Source: Isochrysis galbana (lineage: Eukaryota; Haptophyta; Isochrysidales; Isochrysidaceae). From it: a DNA stretch of 64,000 bases. This document shows, in pieces, positions 20,263-31,100 of the stretch; within the stretch, counting starts at the first letter, position 1, and every line of letters starts with the position of its first letter. The notes beneath the pieces are model-generated. The model ran no database searches and was not told the origin of the DNA. It saw nothing but the letters and a program-made list of their open reading frames with translations. Where the stretch lies: NCBI GenBank assembly GCA_018136815.1, contig CM030937.1:4524226-4588225 (forward strand), written 5' to 3'. Made by a program: the position numbers and the translations under genes.

Positions 20263-21294
20263 ATCTAGGACGAGGTGCCACATGACGACGTGTCCGTCGA
20301 CGAGCGGTTCGCGTCGCGCAAGGCAAGGGCGCAGTGTACCGGAGAAAAGAAAAAAAGCCTCTCCCCGCGCGGGGGGAGGCGCCCTCCCTCTTCTCCGCCG
20401 CTCACGCGCCCGCTGATGAAAAGGGAACCCGGGCTGAAATCCACACCAACTCACTAGATTCTCTTCCTTATTCGGTCTGTCGGCAGGTCCCTGTGCGTTC
20501 CGTGATAAAGATAGATACGTAAGTGTGGAGAGTGTTGACGTGAGTGTGGTGCCGTGTCGTCAGTCTGTCGGACCCTATCCGTCTGTAGTCGTCTGTCGTT
20601 CTTCGTTCGTCGCTCTCGTTCTCGTTCCCGTTCCCGTTCTCGTTCTCGTCCCTCGTTCTTAACACTCCATCAGTACCAAACCTCTCAATAGGGGTAGGCC
20701 AAAATATCCACGATTTTCGCCCAATTATCCATGGGGGATATCTCCGATATATCTCAAAGTTCAGCCCAATAAATATCTCAAGAAATATCCATAGATATCT
20801 CTCGCCTTCGCGTCTATTGCACCGCATCCCCGCGCGCATCGCCACACATGCGCATGCCACCGTGTCCACTAAATCTAAAATCTAGCATCTAGGCCTTGGT
20901 TGTTGGTTGCTCCTTCTCACACTATCCTTAATATTCCTAATCTAACACCAATACAATACATGTGGTGTGATGATGCATAGGTAACACAAACACAAACATT
21001 ATTCGATTACAGACACTGGACGACACGATCACTTCGACACACGGTCTCGCTGGTTGCTATTAAATCGCAACATGATGGAGGCCTCAACCTGATCCGCCAA
21101 AGATTTTACACGATCCACACCAAAGACACACTCCTTCGTGTACTCCTGCCGGCTGCGTGGTTGGCGAGCTGCGTGCGGGTGAACCGGCCGCGGCGGGGGC
21201 GACTGGGGGGTCTGACGGCCCAGTGGGATGTGACTCTCGTCAGGCCGGGGGGGGGGGCTCGGTTCGAATCTGGGCTGGGTCGGGAAGAATTTTT
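20263..21294. other. Unassigned with simple repeats and an AT-island
   Basis: TCGTTC/CCGTTC minisatellite at 20,590-20,665. At 20,693 TAGGGGTAGGCCAAAATAT opens a block of ATATCC/GATATC words to about 20,805, a candidate left end of the TAGGGGTAGG element class. No gene seen to 21,295. Confidence 0.4.
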
Positions 21295-21470
21295 TCCGGG
21301 AGAATTGAAGGGGGGGGGGGGGGTCTTGGTCCCAATAATGGGGCCCGGAAATGTGCTAGATGGGTGTATTGGGATTTTTCTACCGAAAAAATTCCTCAAA
21401 TTTCCTCAACCATGAGATGATCATTTTTTGACCCCTAATAAAAAACCCTGTTTGACCGCCCTTGGCATGG
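21295..21470 (-). repeat. Dispersed repeat, GGGCGGTCAAACAG family, copy 2
   Basis: Inverted relative to 17,645-17,810, with the same ordered blocks including GGTCAAACAGGGTTTTTT and CCCAATACACCCA. A run of ~14 G's is included. Confidence 0.6.
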
Positions 21471-21544
21471 CGGGATTCCGTATGTAATTCTTGGAGCCTT
21501 GTGCCTTGTGCTGGAAGATCGGAAGACGGCTGAGCAGATCAGTT

Positions 21545-21620
21545 AGAAGCCGTAAATAAAGCACGTCGCGAGCTCTTGATGGCGTTTCGTCGACGTGCGC
21601 AGATGCGATTAGCGGTGAAA
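21545..21620 (+). repeat. Partial duplicate of the downstream membrane-protein coding sequence
   Basis: TCGCGAGCTCTTGATG, TTTCGTCGACGTGCGCAGAT match 22,150-22,205 inside the gene at 21,827-22,405. In the corresponding frame the upstream copy contains a stop, so it is a non-coding duplicate. Confidence 0.65.
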
Positions 21621-21826
21621 AGAGAAAGAACGAAAGACTTGTTAGTCTCTCCTTGACTCATTTCATAGGTTTTTTCACATATCCCATCAAAGAACTAGGA
21701 GCACACTGCGCCCGGAATGAAGGCAAGTCGCCATCATCGTCGTCAGCGGAGGGGAGGGAAGCTGGCGAGGTGGGGTGGCCGCTGTGGACCTTGTGCCTGT
21801 CCCTGTGCACAGCCGGTACTCTGCGC

Positions 21827-22405
21827 ATGGATGCCCTGTGGCCCATGCTCGCCGCAGCGCTGTCAGTCTCTGTCTTCGATGGTACCACCAGCCCCGTGGA
21901 TACCCACACCGGTGCTGTGAGGAGGCTTTTGGAAGTTGATCTGGGCAACCAAACGTTGCCACCTGCTCCGACGCCAGCAGATGTTCTGACGTTTACCTCG
22001 CCTTCCTTGGCCTTCCATACGCGCTCACCACTCGCATCACCATCAGTGTCGCTTCCTTCTCCAGCAAGTCCATCGCCGCCAACTGATGGGACTGGAAGAG
22101 TTTCTTGTATGCAGCAGGGAAGACGACTTAGCAGCCGAAAAACACGTAGGTCGCGAGCTCTTGATGTTGTTTCGTCGACGTGCGCAGATGGGATCAGCGA
22201 TGAGGAAGACCAGCCCAGATCGAGATTTACAGGCCTGGCGCCGTTGATCGTCGGCTGTGTTGTTGTTGCGATCATCATTGCTGCATTAGTAGCTTGCCTA
22301 GTACTTGCTGCCAAACGCGATAGTAGCGGAGCACGTATCGCAAGGTTACGCAAGGATTGGGGCGAGCTTTTTGGAACGAGCGGGGCTAATGTCGTCTCTG
22401 TGTAG
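21827..22405 (+). CDS. Type I single-pass membrane protein, unknown function
   Basis: A 192-residue frame from ATG 21,827, chosen because the first residues (MDALWPMLAAALSVSV) form a good signal peptide; the open frame extends upstream to 21,653. The extracellular part is Pro/Ser/Thr-rich (PPAPTPADV, SPASPSPPTDG), as in mucin-like or wall-associated stalks. A strong membrane helix (LIVGCVVVAIIIAALVACLV) near residues 148-170 is followed by a short basic cytoplasmic tail. No catalytic domain. Part of the segment before the membrane helix (RSRALDVVSSTCADG) is duplicated upstream of the gene at 21,545-21,620. Confidence 0.55.
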   Translation: MDALWPMLAAALSVSVFDGTTSPVDTHTGAVRRLLEVDLGNQTLPPAPTPADVLTFTSPSLAFHTRSPLASPSVSLPSPASPSPPTDGTGRVSCMQQGRRLSSRKTRRSRALDVVSSTCADGISDEEDQPRSRFTGLAPLIVGCVVVAIIIAALVACLVLAAKRDSSGARIARLRKDWGELFGTSGANVVSV

Positions 22406-22876
22406 TGTACATGATGATGCACGATGCGCGGCGAGAGCACCAGTCCATGGCGCGAGGTCCTCTCGCGTGTAGAAACAGCATGCCAGTCATGCTTGCGAAC
22501 GTGCTCGATGATGTTCGATGCCCGCTCGGTCGTCGCAGCGTCGAAGCATGCATGCATCAATTAACGAAAGGCAGGTGAAGAGCAGATGATAATGCTGGAT
22601 ACGTTAAAGCTATCGCCCTGCAGACGTATACGGACAACAGTTGGGTGACGTTCTCGGCGTATATGTATACACCTTGCTTTGCTGGGGGATTTGGGATTTG
22701 CGGATGACTGATTGATTGGTTGGGGGGTTGGTAGTGGTAGGGATTGGGATTGGAATCAGCCATTCTGGCTACAAACACAATTTAGAGCACTGCATACTCC
22801 ACCCGACTTTAATTAATACTAATCAATACGAGCCGGGGATTGCCTTCTCGCAACGTGTGTGACTCTACAAAGAGGG
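22406..22876. other. No recognisable gene
   Basis: Sequence 3' of the membrane protein gene with a G/T-rich stretch at 22,685-22,750. No gene or known repeat. Confidence 0.35.
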
Positions 22877-23065
22877 TGCAACCTCAAGTTTGGTTGTTTT
22901 TTCGGCAACTACCCCCATGTGGACGCTATAAGTTCTACTTGCAGGACCCCCACCTTATAGTACAAAAGTGCAGGTCTCAGATGGTAAGTGCAACCACAGG
23001 TTTGGTTGTTTTTTGGCAACTACCCCCGTGTGGACGGTATAAGTTCGACCCTACAAAAGTACAGG
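22877..23065 (+). repeat. Tandem repeat, two ~112-bp units
   Basis: GTGCAACC, TTTGGTTGTTTTTT, GGCAACTACCCCC and GTGTGGAC, TATAAGTTC occur twice in order. A nearby segment (23,135-23,170) carries the first blocks inverted. Confidence 0.7.
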
Positions 23066-23460
23066 GCTATGCGATTTGACCGCAAAAAAAGGGACATCGC
23101 AGCCAGGCCCGCCCTTCCACCGCGCCCTCGCTCCTCTCCAACCAAACCAAAGTAGGTGGTTGCACCCCCCACCTAGGGACGGGTACAGATTTCGGAATTT
23201 TTTTTCAAAATTTGGGGCCCTTACTTATGCCGCGCAGGCGGCTTGCCTTCATTTGGTCTCCTTTCCCTCAGGGTTTCTTCCCCTCCCGTGGGGGCTCTGG
23301 CCGAGCAACATCAAATACAAAAAAGCTCGGTCCTAGGACACCGGGCCTAGCTCACCATGAGGGCGCTCCTGTGAGCAAGGGGATGCATGGTTACTAGTGC
23401 GTGCCCCCCCTCGATGAAAATTCCAGCGGCCTCCTCGTCACGCATGACGTGGACCTCTCC
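23066..23460. other. Repeat remnants, no gene
   Basis: Contains the shared GATTTCGGAATTTTTTTTC motif (23,190-23,219, see 11,207) and sequence leading to the virus-like fragment. No gene seen. Confidence 0.35.
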
Positions 23461-23961
23461 TCACACTTGTCTTGAAAGGATCGTCTTCAATGAGTGCATC
23501 GGATGTATACCGCACTCCTCGTGTGTCAGCTTGAACTTCTTTTCGATGTCGTAAAAGCTGTGGTACGGGTCAATGTACCCCTGCTTCTTTTCGAGCATGA
23601 GGTAATGCCTAACGGTCTTATCGATGGCGTAGGGATACGGAAAGTCGTTCGCTCCTACAGGCGATACGAATGCGACGATCTCGTCGACGGCCTCAAATTC
23701 GAACACTTCGATGCCCACGAAGACGTATTTGAGGTCGCCGATGTAGAAGAGCAAAGAGTTCCCTGCTTCATTGAGCTTGTTCACTCTGTCGTACCCTCCT
23801 GACAATACAGTCAATGGGCAGAGGTGGCTGATGCCAACAAACACGTCCTCGCACACGAACGCGTGATGCGAGGCTTCGCCGTGTACATCGACCAAGTGCC
23901 TACCGTCATCGCGCTGTGCAACGGACGCGACAAAGCCCACGCCGCCATTGTCACGGGTCGC
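23461..23961 (-). pseudogene. Fragment of a nucleocytoplasmic large DNA virus-like protein
   Basis: A minus-strand frame opens at about 24,024 without any ATG at its start and ends at 23,461. It begins with TRDNGG and contains LSGGYDRVN, then GNSLLFYIGDLKYVFVG, then SPVGANDFPYPYAID. These blocks, in this order, are characteristic of a protein family I know mainly from giant viruses of algae and protists. The lack of a start and a GC content lower than the surrounding sequence suggest an endogenised, degenerating copy. Its function in viruses is not established. It overlaps the 5' open region of the plus-strand frame at 24,087. The family call is from motif recognition alone. Confidence 0.55.
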
Positions 23962-24086
23962 GTACTTTTGGGCAGGAACTTGCCGAAGTGAGATCGAACG
24001 AGCTAAAACGTGAATTACACCTGACTAAACTAGCGCAAGAGTACCAAACCCATTGGTTAGCCCGACACACTACATCTTATGCGAAA

Positions 24087-24620
24087 ATGGCGGCTGAGTT
24101 CAAAAAACGAGTGGATTCTTACACAACTATGGTAAGTACCCTTGAGGAATTGGCCAAGAAAACACCCCAACCAATTTCGTTTAGGGACGCTGTCTCAAGC
24201 ATTCTCGATAAGGAATGGACAGCTTTGTCTAAAGCTCTGGAAGGTATTGAAACATTGGACTTGGATGCGATGAGGGGCCCCGTAACCCATATCGAGAACT
24301 GCGTACTTACCAAACCTGAAGTTAGCGATCACTTAAAAAAACAGCTACGAAAATTCCAGGAAAGATACGACAAAGTCTTAGAAGACTACTGCCCGGTATT
24401 CAATAAAAAGAAGCTGCTATCACTACGTAGCAATAACACAAAACATAGGCTATACGAACTGCAGCGGAAGCTAGAATTGTTCATTGAGATCACCAGTGAG
24501 TACTCTCAAGAATATGCCGGCAAATTTATTCGTGACATTCATAATCTAAACAAAGAATATCATGACGTAGTCGAGGAAGCTTACGATGCAATACGGAGTA
24601 AACAGGGAAACACCTCTTGA
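24087..24620 (+). CDS. Coiled-coil protein in a low-GC block, unknown
   Basis: A 177-residue frame from ATG 24,087; the frame is open back to 23,916 but without an ATG. It is lysine/glutamate/leucine-rich and almost entirely helical (LEELAKKT, KKQLRKFQERYDKVLED, YELQRKLELF), with codons ending in A/T unlike neighbouring genes. It has no recognised domain. Position next to the virus-like fragment, and the shared low-GC composition, suggest both came in together, possibly from a virus or virus-like element. Alternatively it is an unrelated host gene. Confidence 0.4.
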   Translation: MAAEFKKRVDSYTTMVSTLEELAKKTPQPISFRDAVSSILDKEWTALSKALEGIETLDLDAMRGPVTHIENCVLTKPEVSDHLKKQLRKFQERYDKVLEDYCPVFNKKKLLSLRSNNTKHRLYELQRKLELFIEITSEYSQEYAGKFIRDIHNLNKEYHDVVEEAYDAIRSKQGNTS

Positions 24621-24777
24621 AGGGCGTGTCTCCGCGAAAGAGCGGACGAGACGACGTCCCCGCCGGAGAGCAACCCCCCCCCCTCGCTCGTCAGATATTT
24701 TTTGGGCCGGGCGTGCGAAGAGAGAGAGAGAGGCATGCCGCTCCCACTGGTGACCGTCGTCCCATGGGTCGGCTAGT

Positions 24778-25054
24778 CGGCTATGAGAGCTACGAGCGGC
24801 TCGTGCCCAACGGCCGCGTCAACGGCAAGGACACGGGGCACAAGGTCAACAACCCGACGCACGCCGCCTTCCGATTCGCCTTCCGCGACGAAGGCAGGGC
24901 GTGGACCACCTCTCTCTGCCTCGCGGACACGGACAGCGACGGGCAGAGCAACGGGATGGAGCTGGGGGACCCCTGCTGCGTGTGGAGCATCGGTGTGGAC
25001 GAGGGCACGAAGGCGCGCAGGCGTCCCATGGGCGGGAGGAGAGGCGTCCCATAG
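24778..25054 (+). pseudogene. Temptin-like (Cys/Ca-type) domain fragment
   Basis: The frame carries GYESYERLVPNGRVNG, GHKVNN, FGxAF-like FRFAFRDEGRAWTTSLC, ADTDSDGQSNGMELGDPCC and VW. This is the pattern of the temptin-like secreted domain of molluscs, oomycetes and algae, with an aspartate-rich calcium loop. The conserved part starts after an AG at about 24,777, which could be a splice acceptor. No signal-peptide exon was found, and after CCVW the sequence becomes arginine-rich and ends. I read it as an orphan exon or pseudogene; an intact multi-exon gene cannot be excluded. Confidence 0.5.
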
Positions 25055-26300
25055 AGGCGAGCGGGGAGGCGCGCCAAAGTCTCCTGACCGGGGGGGCAGT
25101 GGCTGGGCTGAAAGAGCAAGGGCAGCGCCGGGCGAGCGGAAGCAGCACCTATCTATAGCAATACCCCCCCCCCTCACGTGGCACTGTTCGTTTTGGCTGA
25201 CGAGTAGACGGGTAGGAGGGAGGGAAAGAAAGACCGCCCAAGCTCGCGAGAAGGCTCGTCACACGGGCGGTCGTGGGGGTAGCAAGGGTCAAAAAAGAGA
25301 GGTATGACTTGCAGCGCCCACCATACTCCTTGCAGATGACTAAGGATTTTTCCACTGCCGAGGTACAGCTGGTCAAGGGAGCCGCCGCTTTGGATGAAGC
25401 CACCCACGCGGCCGTGCGGCCGTAAGCATGAAGCGCCTGCTCGACTCGGAAGCCACCGAGGACGGTCCAAAACACCAGAAGCATGCACCCTCTCCTCTTG
25501 AGTGCACAAAGCGCGCTGCCGACTACATCGGCGCTCTGCTTGTCAAGGCAATCGCACCCGGCGCGACCAGTGTTCCGGTCTTTTCCTCCGGCGAGCCGCC
25601 CTCGGCTTCCTGTGAGGGTGTCCTTGGTGTGCTGCCTCTGCCAGGAGTTGCTGCAACCGTTTGCAGTGTTGGTGCGTTAGTGCGTTAGCTCACATGCGTT
25701 GGACCACTAACACTTGTATTGGATCTGATATGAGCTCTCAAGCACCTATCAGCTAATATCAGCTCTCTGCTCAGAGCTTTGCTCCCTGTCAGCTCATATA
25801 AGCGCGCCACAGCGCCTGCGCACCGCTACACCACACCGCGCCTGGTACTAACTAGGCGCTAGAGCACTTTCACTTTAACTATACCAACCACCAAAGCCCC
25901 TCGTCTTCGTCTTACATAGAGGGCGATCTGTCGGCGATCCCGTCTGGAAGGGGAATCGCACCATCGCACCATAACGGAAACGAGGGGCAATCCTGCCGCA
26001 CAGCATTCAGCATTCCAAAAGACTTACCGAATGAGACGAGAGAAATGCGGTGTGCCTAAGGGGGAGATACGAAGAGGTTGCAAATTAAATAAACCTGATT
26101 GCAATCACTGAAGCAGATAGAGAAACATGGGGAAGATAGCAAATTAAACCTATTTACTATTTACGAGGCGCCTACTAGCTAGGAGGAAGAAAGGTGAGGA
26201 AACTTCCCTTCTCTTTCGAGAGAGAGAGAGAGGGCGCTCCACAACCCAAGATCCTAGGCGTCCACGCGAAGTTTTTGACCGAGAACGAGAACGAGAGAAT
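25055..26300. other. Intergenic region; one short unassigned frame
   Basis: A small frame at 25,428-25,688 from ATG (MKRLLDSEATEDGP) is protein-like for its first 30 residues but unrecognised. 25,725-25,805 repeats CAGCTCA/TATCAGCT words and has TATAAGCGCG. A short GA repeat lies at 26,217-26,232. Confidence 0.3.
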
Positions 26301-27329
26301 TATTAATGGCAAAGAGAAGAGCGAAGCCTAACGAGTGTCGATTCGCGAATGCGACACCCCCCTGCTAGGATCGAGCGTCCCGCGAGGAAAAGAAGAGAAC
26401 CTAACGGATATCGGAGAGCTCCGAACAATGCGTCCCCGTCGAAGTGCGGAATGTAGTCGACTTCGGACGGAAACAGATCACATGTCACATGTCGCATGTC
26501 GCCACATCAGCTGACGAGAGTCCCCCCCCCCCCCCCGCCCGGTGCTTTTTCCCGGAGAGTCGCCCGACGTAGGTCGTTCGGGTTAAGAGCAGATTAGTTT
26601 TGTTCGTCCAGTGCATCCTTCCTTGCGTGCGCGCGACCAAGTTCAAGTTCCGTGATTCATTGGTGTCCCATGTTACGAGTCATGACCTATGTGAATGCCT
26701 GTGACGTGCAAGGCTAAACATCTAAATCTAAATATCTAAATATCTTTCTTAGAATGTTCGTTCGTATGTTCTGCCACCAACCACCAAGGTGGTGGGGGGG
26801 AGGAGAGCGTCTCAAACTCGAAAATCGAAACTCGACACCCCGACTCGAACATTCAAATGATTCAAACTCGTCTCAACACTCTGCACTCTACACTAGACAC
26901 TAGCTAGACACTGGGCACTGGGCACTAGCACTAGACACTAGGCACTAGAGACGCTAGACATTCAAAACGCCCCCCTCGCCGCGCCTAACCCCCACCCCCC
27001 GGTACAGTTTACAGTTAGTTCATATTGTTCATATTGTTTACGTAAACAACCCCGCTTACGTTCACGTTCACCAGACTCGCTGCTCTTGTAAACGGACGTG
27101 AACACCCGTTTCATATCCCGCGTTTGGTGAAGGTAAACAAGTGTTCATAAACTGTTTAGTAAACTCCGAACACTGCTCTAGAGCTAGCACCTCCAACTCT
27201 CATTCTAGAGTATGAGTAGAGTATGGAAGTTTATAAAATCGTTGCTGAATGAGAAGCTCTATCTAGCCTCTAGAGTGCAAGTAGATAGAGATATTCAAAG
27301 TTTTTGGAATGCGAAGAAACCTGGCGGGG
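26301..27329. other. Simple-sequence-rich spacer
   Basis: C-tract at 26,523-26,536. CACTAGA/CACTGGG minisatellite at 26,878-26,955. ATCTAAAT and TTCATATTGTT repeats elsewhere. No gene seen. Confidence 0.4.
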
Positions 27330-27770
27330 GAGACAGCGCGCGCGGTGGGGGGAGAGTATTTTTATTATACAAGAGAGTGGAGGGAGGGGGAAGGAAGAAT
27401 GGAGAGAGAACGAGAGAGGAGATCGAGAGTGAGAAGAGGCTGAGAAAGAAGGAAACGGAGGGGAGAGCGAGAGGGAGAGAGATGAGAGAGGCAGAAGAAG
27501 GGCAAAGAAAGTGAGAGGAGAGAGGGAAAGCTCGTGGAGAGACAGGAGGAGAGAGAGAGAGAGAAGAGAGCTAGAGTCGGAGCGAACGAGAGAGGGGGCG
27601 GGTTGAGAGAAAGGGCGGGGAGCCTCCCTCTCAAGAGAGAAGGAGATAGGACACAGAGTAGGAGAGAAACGAGAGAGAGATTAGGAGAGAGACGGGGGAC
27701 GAGAGAGGAGAGAGAAAGGAGAGAGAGAGAAGAGAGGAGCAGAGAGAGAAAGGTAGGTCTTCCCTGTGGA
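27330..27770 (+). repeat. GA-rich purine tract
   Basis: About 440 bp almost entirely purine (GAGA, GGAG) on the plus strand. Long frames on both strands here are composition artefacts. Such tracts can form triplex DNA. Confidence 0.8.
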
Positions 27771-28179
27771 TGATGAATCATGTCTAGAGCTACTCTATAG
27801 TAGCGAGTATGAGTACTTCAGGATGCGAGAGAGAGCAGAAAGCGAGGAGGAAGGTTTTTCTTTCTTTCTGTTCTTCTTCCGTGCAATTCTCCTCGTTTCC
27901 AAGACCCTGACTGTGGACAAATACAATAACGAGAGAGCGAGAGAGAGAGGGAAGAGAAGCAAGAAAGGGCAGAGGGCCACAGGGGAGCAACAAGAGGTAG
28001 GGCGATACCATGAAGAAAAAGGGCCCCGTTCATAGCATTGCGGGAGTACGTAGCACAGGGGAAGCCCGCCCTGCCGCTCTGTGCGCCCTTCTGCCAGACA
28101 CTCCCCCCCCCCCCCCCTCTCCCCTCCCTCTTCCTCCCTTCTTTCCCACCACGCCGCTCTGGCCGAGCCGCACCAACGC
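27771..28179. other. 5' region of the Agenet-protein gene
   Basis: Upstream of ATG 28,180, with a C-tract at 28,101-28,117 and pyrimidine-rich sequence. Presumed promoter and 5' untranslated region. Confidence 0.4.
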
Positions 28180-31100
28180 ATGACGGGGGTGCCGTCGGCC
28201 TCGGCCAAAGCGGTCGAGCTCGCTGCCACCGCCGACGGCGTGCGATGTTGTGGTGTAGGGCCAGCGCTGCCCAGCCCGACAGAGCAAGCAGTCACTGCCG
28301 TACTCACTGCTCCACCCAGCCTGGCGGCGGGGCCGGCGCTAGTAGTCAAGCAGGCGTCCGCTGGCGTCCTCACGCCCGCCAGCGTCCTGCCCGCAGCACC
28401 CGCCGCCCCGCTCCCCACCGCCACTGTGATGACTCCCACGTTTGCTGTGATGGCAGCCGCACCTGCACCAATGCCAATGCCACAGTCGAGCCGGCTATTT
28501 CAGCCCAGTGGTCCATCGGCTGCCGCGCACGCTGTGCTTCCCGGGCTCGCCGATGCTGCCAGGCAAAGACAGTCAGGCGTTGTGCCAGCCGTACTGCCTG
28601 GAGCCTGTGGGGTGCAGATCCCTGTGAGGGCCTCGCCAGCAACCGCCACTGCGAGCCTCATGCCTGCTGTCACAGCGGTGGGGCCTGCGGTGGCAATGCC
28701 GGCCTCAGGGGCTGCTGTGGCGCCTGCCATGGCAATATCACGGGCCAGCGTTGTGCAAACGGCGTCGCCGCTACCAGCGGGTGTCGTTATGCAGGCGATA
28801 GGCCCGTTGCCCACGCGCCGTGCCGCTGAACGTGTGGGCGCTCCCATTGTCAACCCCATGCCAGCTGTGCTCGGCAAAGTGGCGATGATGCTGCCGGGAT
28901 CTGTGCGGCCAACGATGCTCACGCTTGTTCGCCCGGACGCACCTGTGGATGCAGTGGATGGTGGTGGAGTCAAGACGGCGTTTGCGCAGCCGACGCCTAC
29001 CTTAGTGCAGACGCCTCAGCCAGCAGTGCCAGCCCCAACAACACCACAAACACGTGAGCAAGCCGCCCAACATGTTCAGCACCTCAAGCAGATGCAGCAG
29101 CAGTTGCAGCAGCAGGTGCAGCATATTCAGCAGCTGCAACAGATGCAGCAGGCGCAACAACATGCACAGCAAAATATTGCGCCGAGCCAATCGTCTGCGC
29201 AGCCTGCTGTGGCTTCCGTGGTGCAACCCACTCCTGTTGCCGCCTTGCAAACGGCTGTCGTGGTGCAGCCGTCAGCTCAGTCGCCACCCCAAATAGCGGC
29301 AGCCGAGCCGCAGGCCCAAAAGTCGCAGGGCCAACCGCAGGAACTGCAGTCGTTGGCAGCTGAGCCACGGACACCGCAACACTCTCAAGCGCGGCCTCAA
29401 CTACAGCACGCTACATCCCAACCCCAAACACTACCGGCTCCGGCCCCACCTGGGCTGCAGCACAATGCGGCCCACCCTCAACCACCGCAAGCTCCGGCGA
29501 GGCCTCTGCCGCAGCCAGTTCCGACCGACTCAAAGTCACAGCAGCAGCGGTGGCCATCACAGCTGCCTCCACAGGTCCAGACGAATTTGCAGCCGCTACA
29601 ACCGGCGCCCCTCATCATCCAGCCACAACAGCCACAACCACTCTCCTCAACTTTTTTCTCCCAGGCCCAGCGGGCAGGGCATCAGAGCGCGAACGTAGTG
29701 ACGCCAGTGGCCACGATGAAACCGGCTTCTGCGTCAAGTTCTACAACCTCTCAGGCGGCGTGGGCTTTGGGCAGTGCAGTTGAAGTACGCAGCGAAGTGG
29801 ATCCGTCTCTTCTAGGTGCATGGGTTGAGGCCGAAGTTATCTCGGTGGATGCAAACAGCGATGCGGTTGGGGTGCGATTGCGGTGCCTTGCATTTGACGG
29901 GGAGAAGCGGACGATGCGTACGGCTGCGGTACGAGCTCGGCCGCTGCCGGACATGACGGAATGGAAAGCTGGCGATCGCGTCGAGGCTCGAATCGGTGGC
30001 GTGTGGCGGAACGCAGAGGTTCTCGATGTTCTCCCTAAGGGCACGGCTCCAGAATCGAGCGGCCTTACAGCCGGCCGGCCCGTGCGGTTGCTGCTGCATG
30101 GTACGAGGCTTTGGCTTGACATGTCTGCCTTGCGCAAGCGAGGTGAGCCTTGGAAGGGAAACCTTGGGCTGAGCGTGCTCTCTGCTGAGAGGGCAGCCGC
30201 CGCGATGGCCCACAGCCAAGCGCGAAAGCGAGATCGCTCTCGAGACCGTCAACGCGACCGTTCTCGCCCGCGCCTCGACGGCTCTAGGATGGCGTACTCC
30301 CTGGGCTTCCCGAGGGGGATTGGCGCAAATGGATTCCCTCTCCAACGATCAGCCTCGGCGGACTCGACATCTCGTTGGCGCGGCGTCATCTTGGATGGCC
30401 TTCGAGCCGACTTCATACTGCCAACGCCGGGGTGTGCAAACAGCCGCCTGCGATGGGAGATCCCCGTGGGTGTCAGCGGAGGCCAGACTTTGCTGTTGAG
30501 CATTCGACGTCAACCCGAAGTAATGGAGATCGAGGTGCCTCAAGGAGCCACAGCCGGCACGCTCTTACTTGCACATACTTCTCTAGGCCATATGGTGCAC
30601 ATTGCAACCCCGCCGAACGCTGTTCCAGGCTCTCGGATTGTGGTCTCAGTGCCCTTGCCTCCGCAAGGTGTGAACGTCAGGTTGCCGCGTGAGGCTAAGC
30701 CAGGAATGGCGGTGACAATCACGCTACCAAAGCCAGTCGTGGAGGTCGGTGGGAACGACGATGGCATCACAGGCCAGGGTGGGCGAGGCCGCGACCGGGC
30801 TCTGAAGCGGGGACACGGGGGCGCGTACGCCGCGCTAGGGAGCGGCGCGTTTTCCGGCTATGGCACGGAGGGGACGAAGCGGCATCGACGTGCCGGAATG
30901 GTTGATGTCGCTGCAATGAACATGGCTGCTGAGGCCCAAGCGTACTTGCGTGCCCTCGAGCCGTGCGGGAGGAGCGCCGACGCCATTGCGATGGGCAACG
31001 AGCAAATCTTCCAGCAACTCTGCGAACTGTACGCCCGCCCTGAGATGGTAGACACTTGGCTGATGTGCGAGGTGCTACTGAAACGCCTCCAGCAGCCAGT

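Noticed and set aside
21255-21275. tRNA T-arm-like GGTTCGAATC
   Set aside because: No acceptor or anticodon arms pair around it. A similar AGGTTCGAAT near 40,220 also fails.
27330-27781. Frames on both strands in the GA tract
   Set aside because: Purine/pyrimidine bias explains the lack of stops.
28500-28973. Antisense and other-frame ORFs inside the Agenet gene
   Set aside because: Shadows of a GC-rich coding frame that has recognisable domains on the plus strand.
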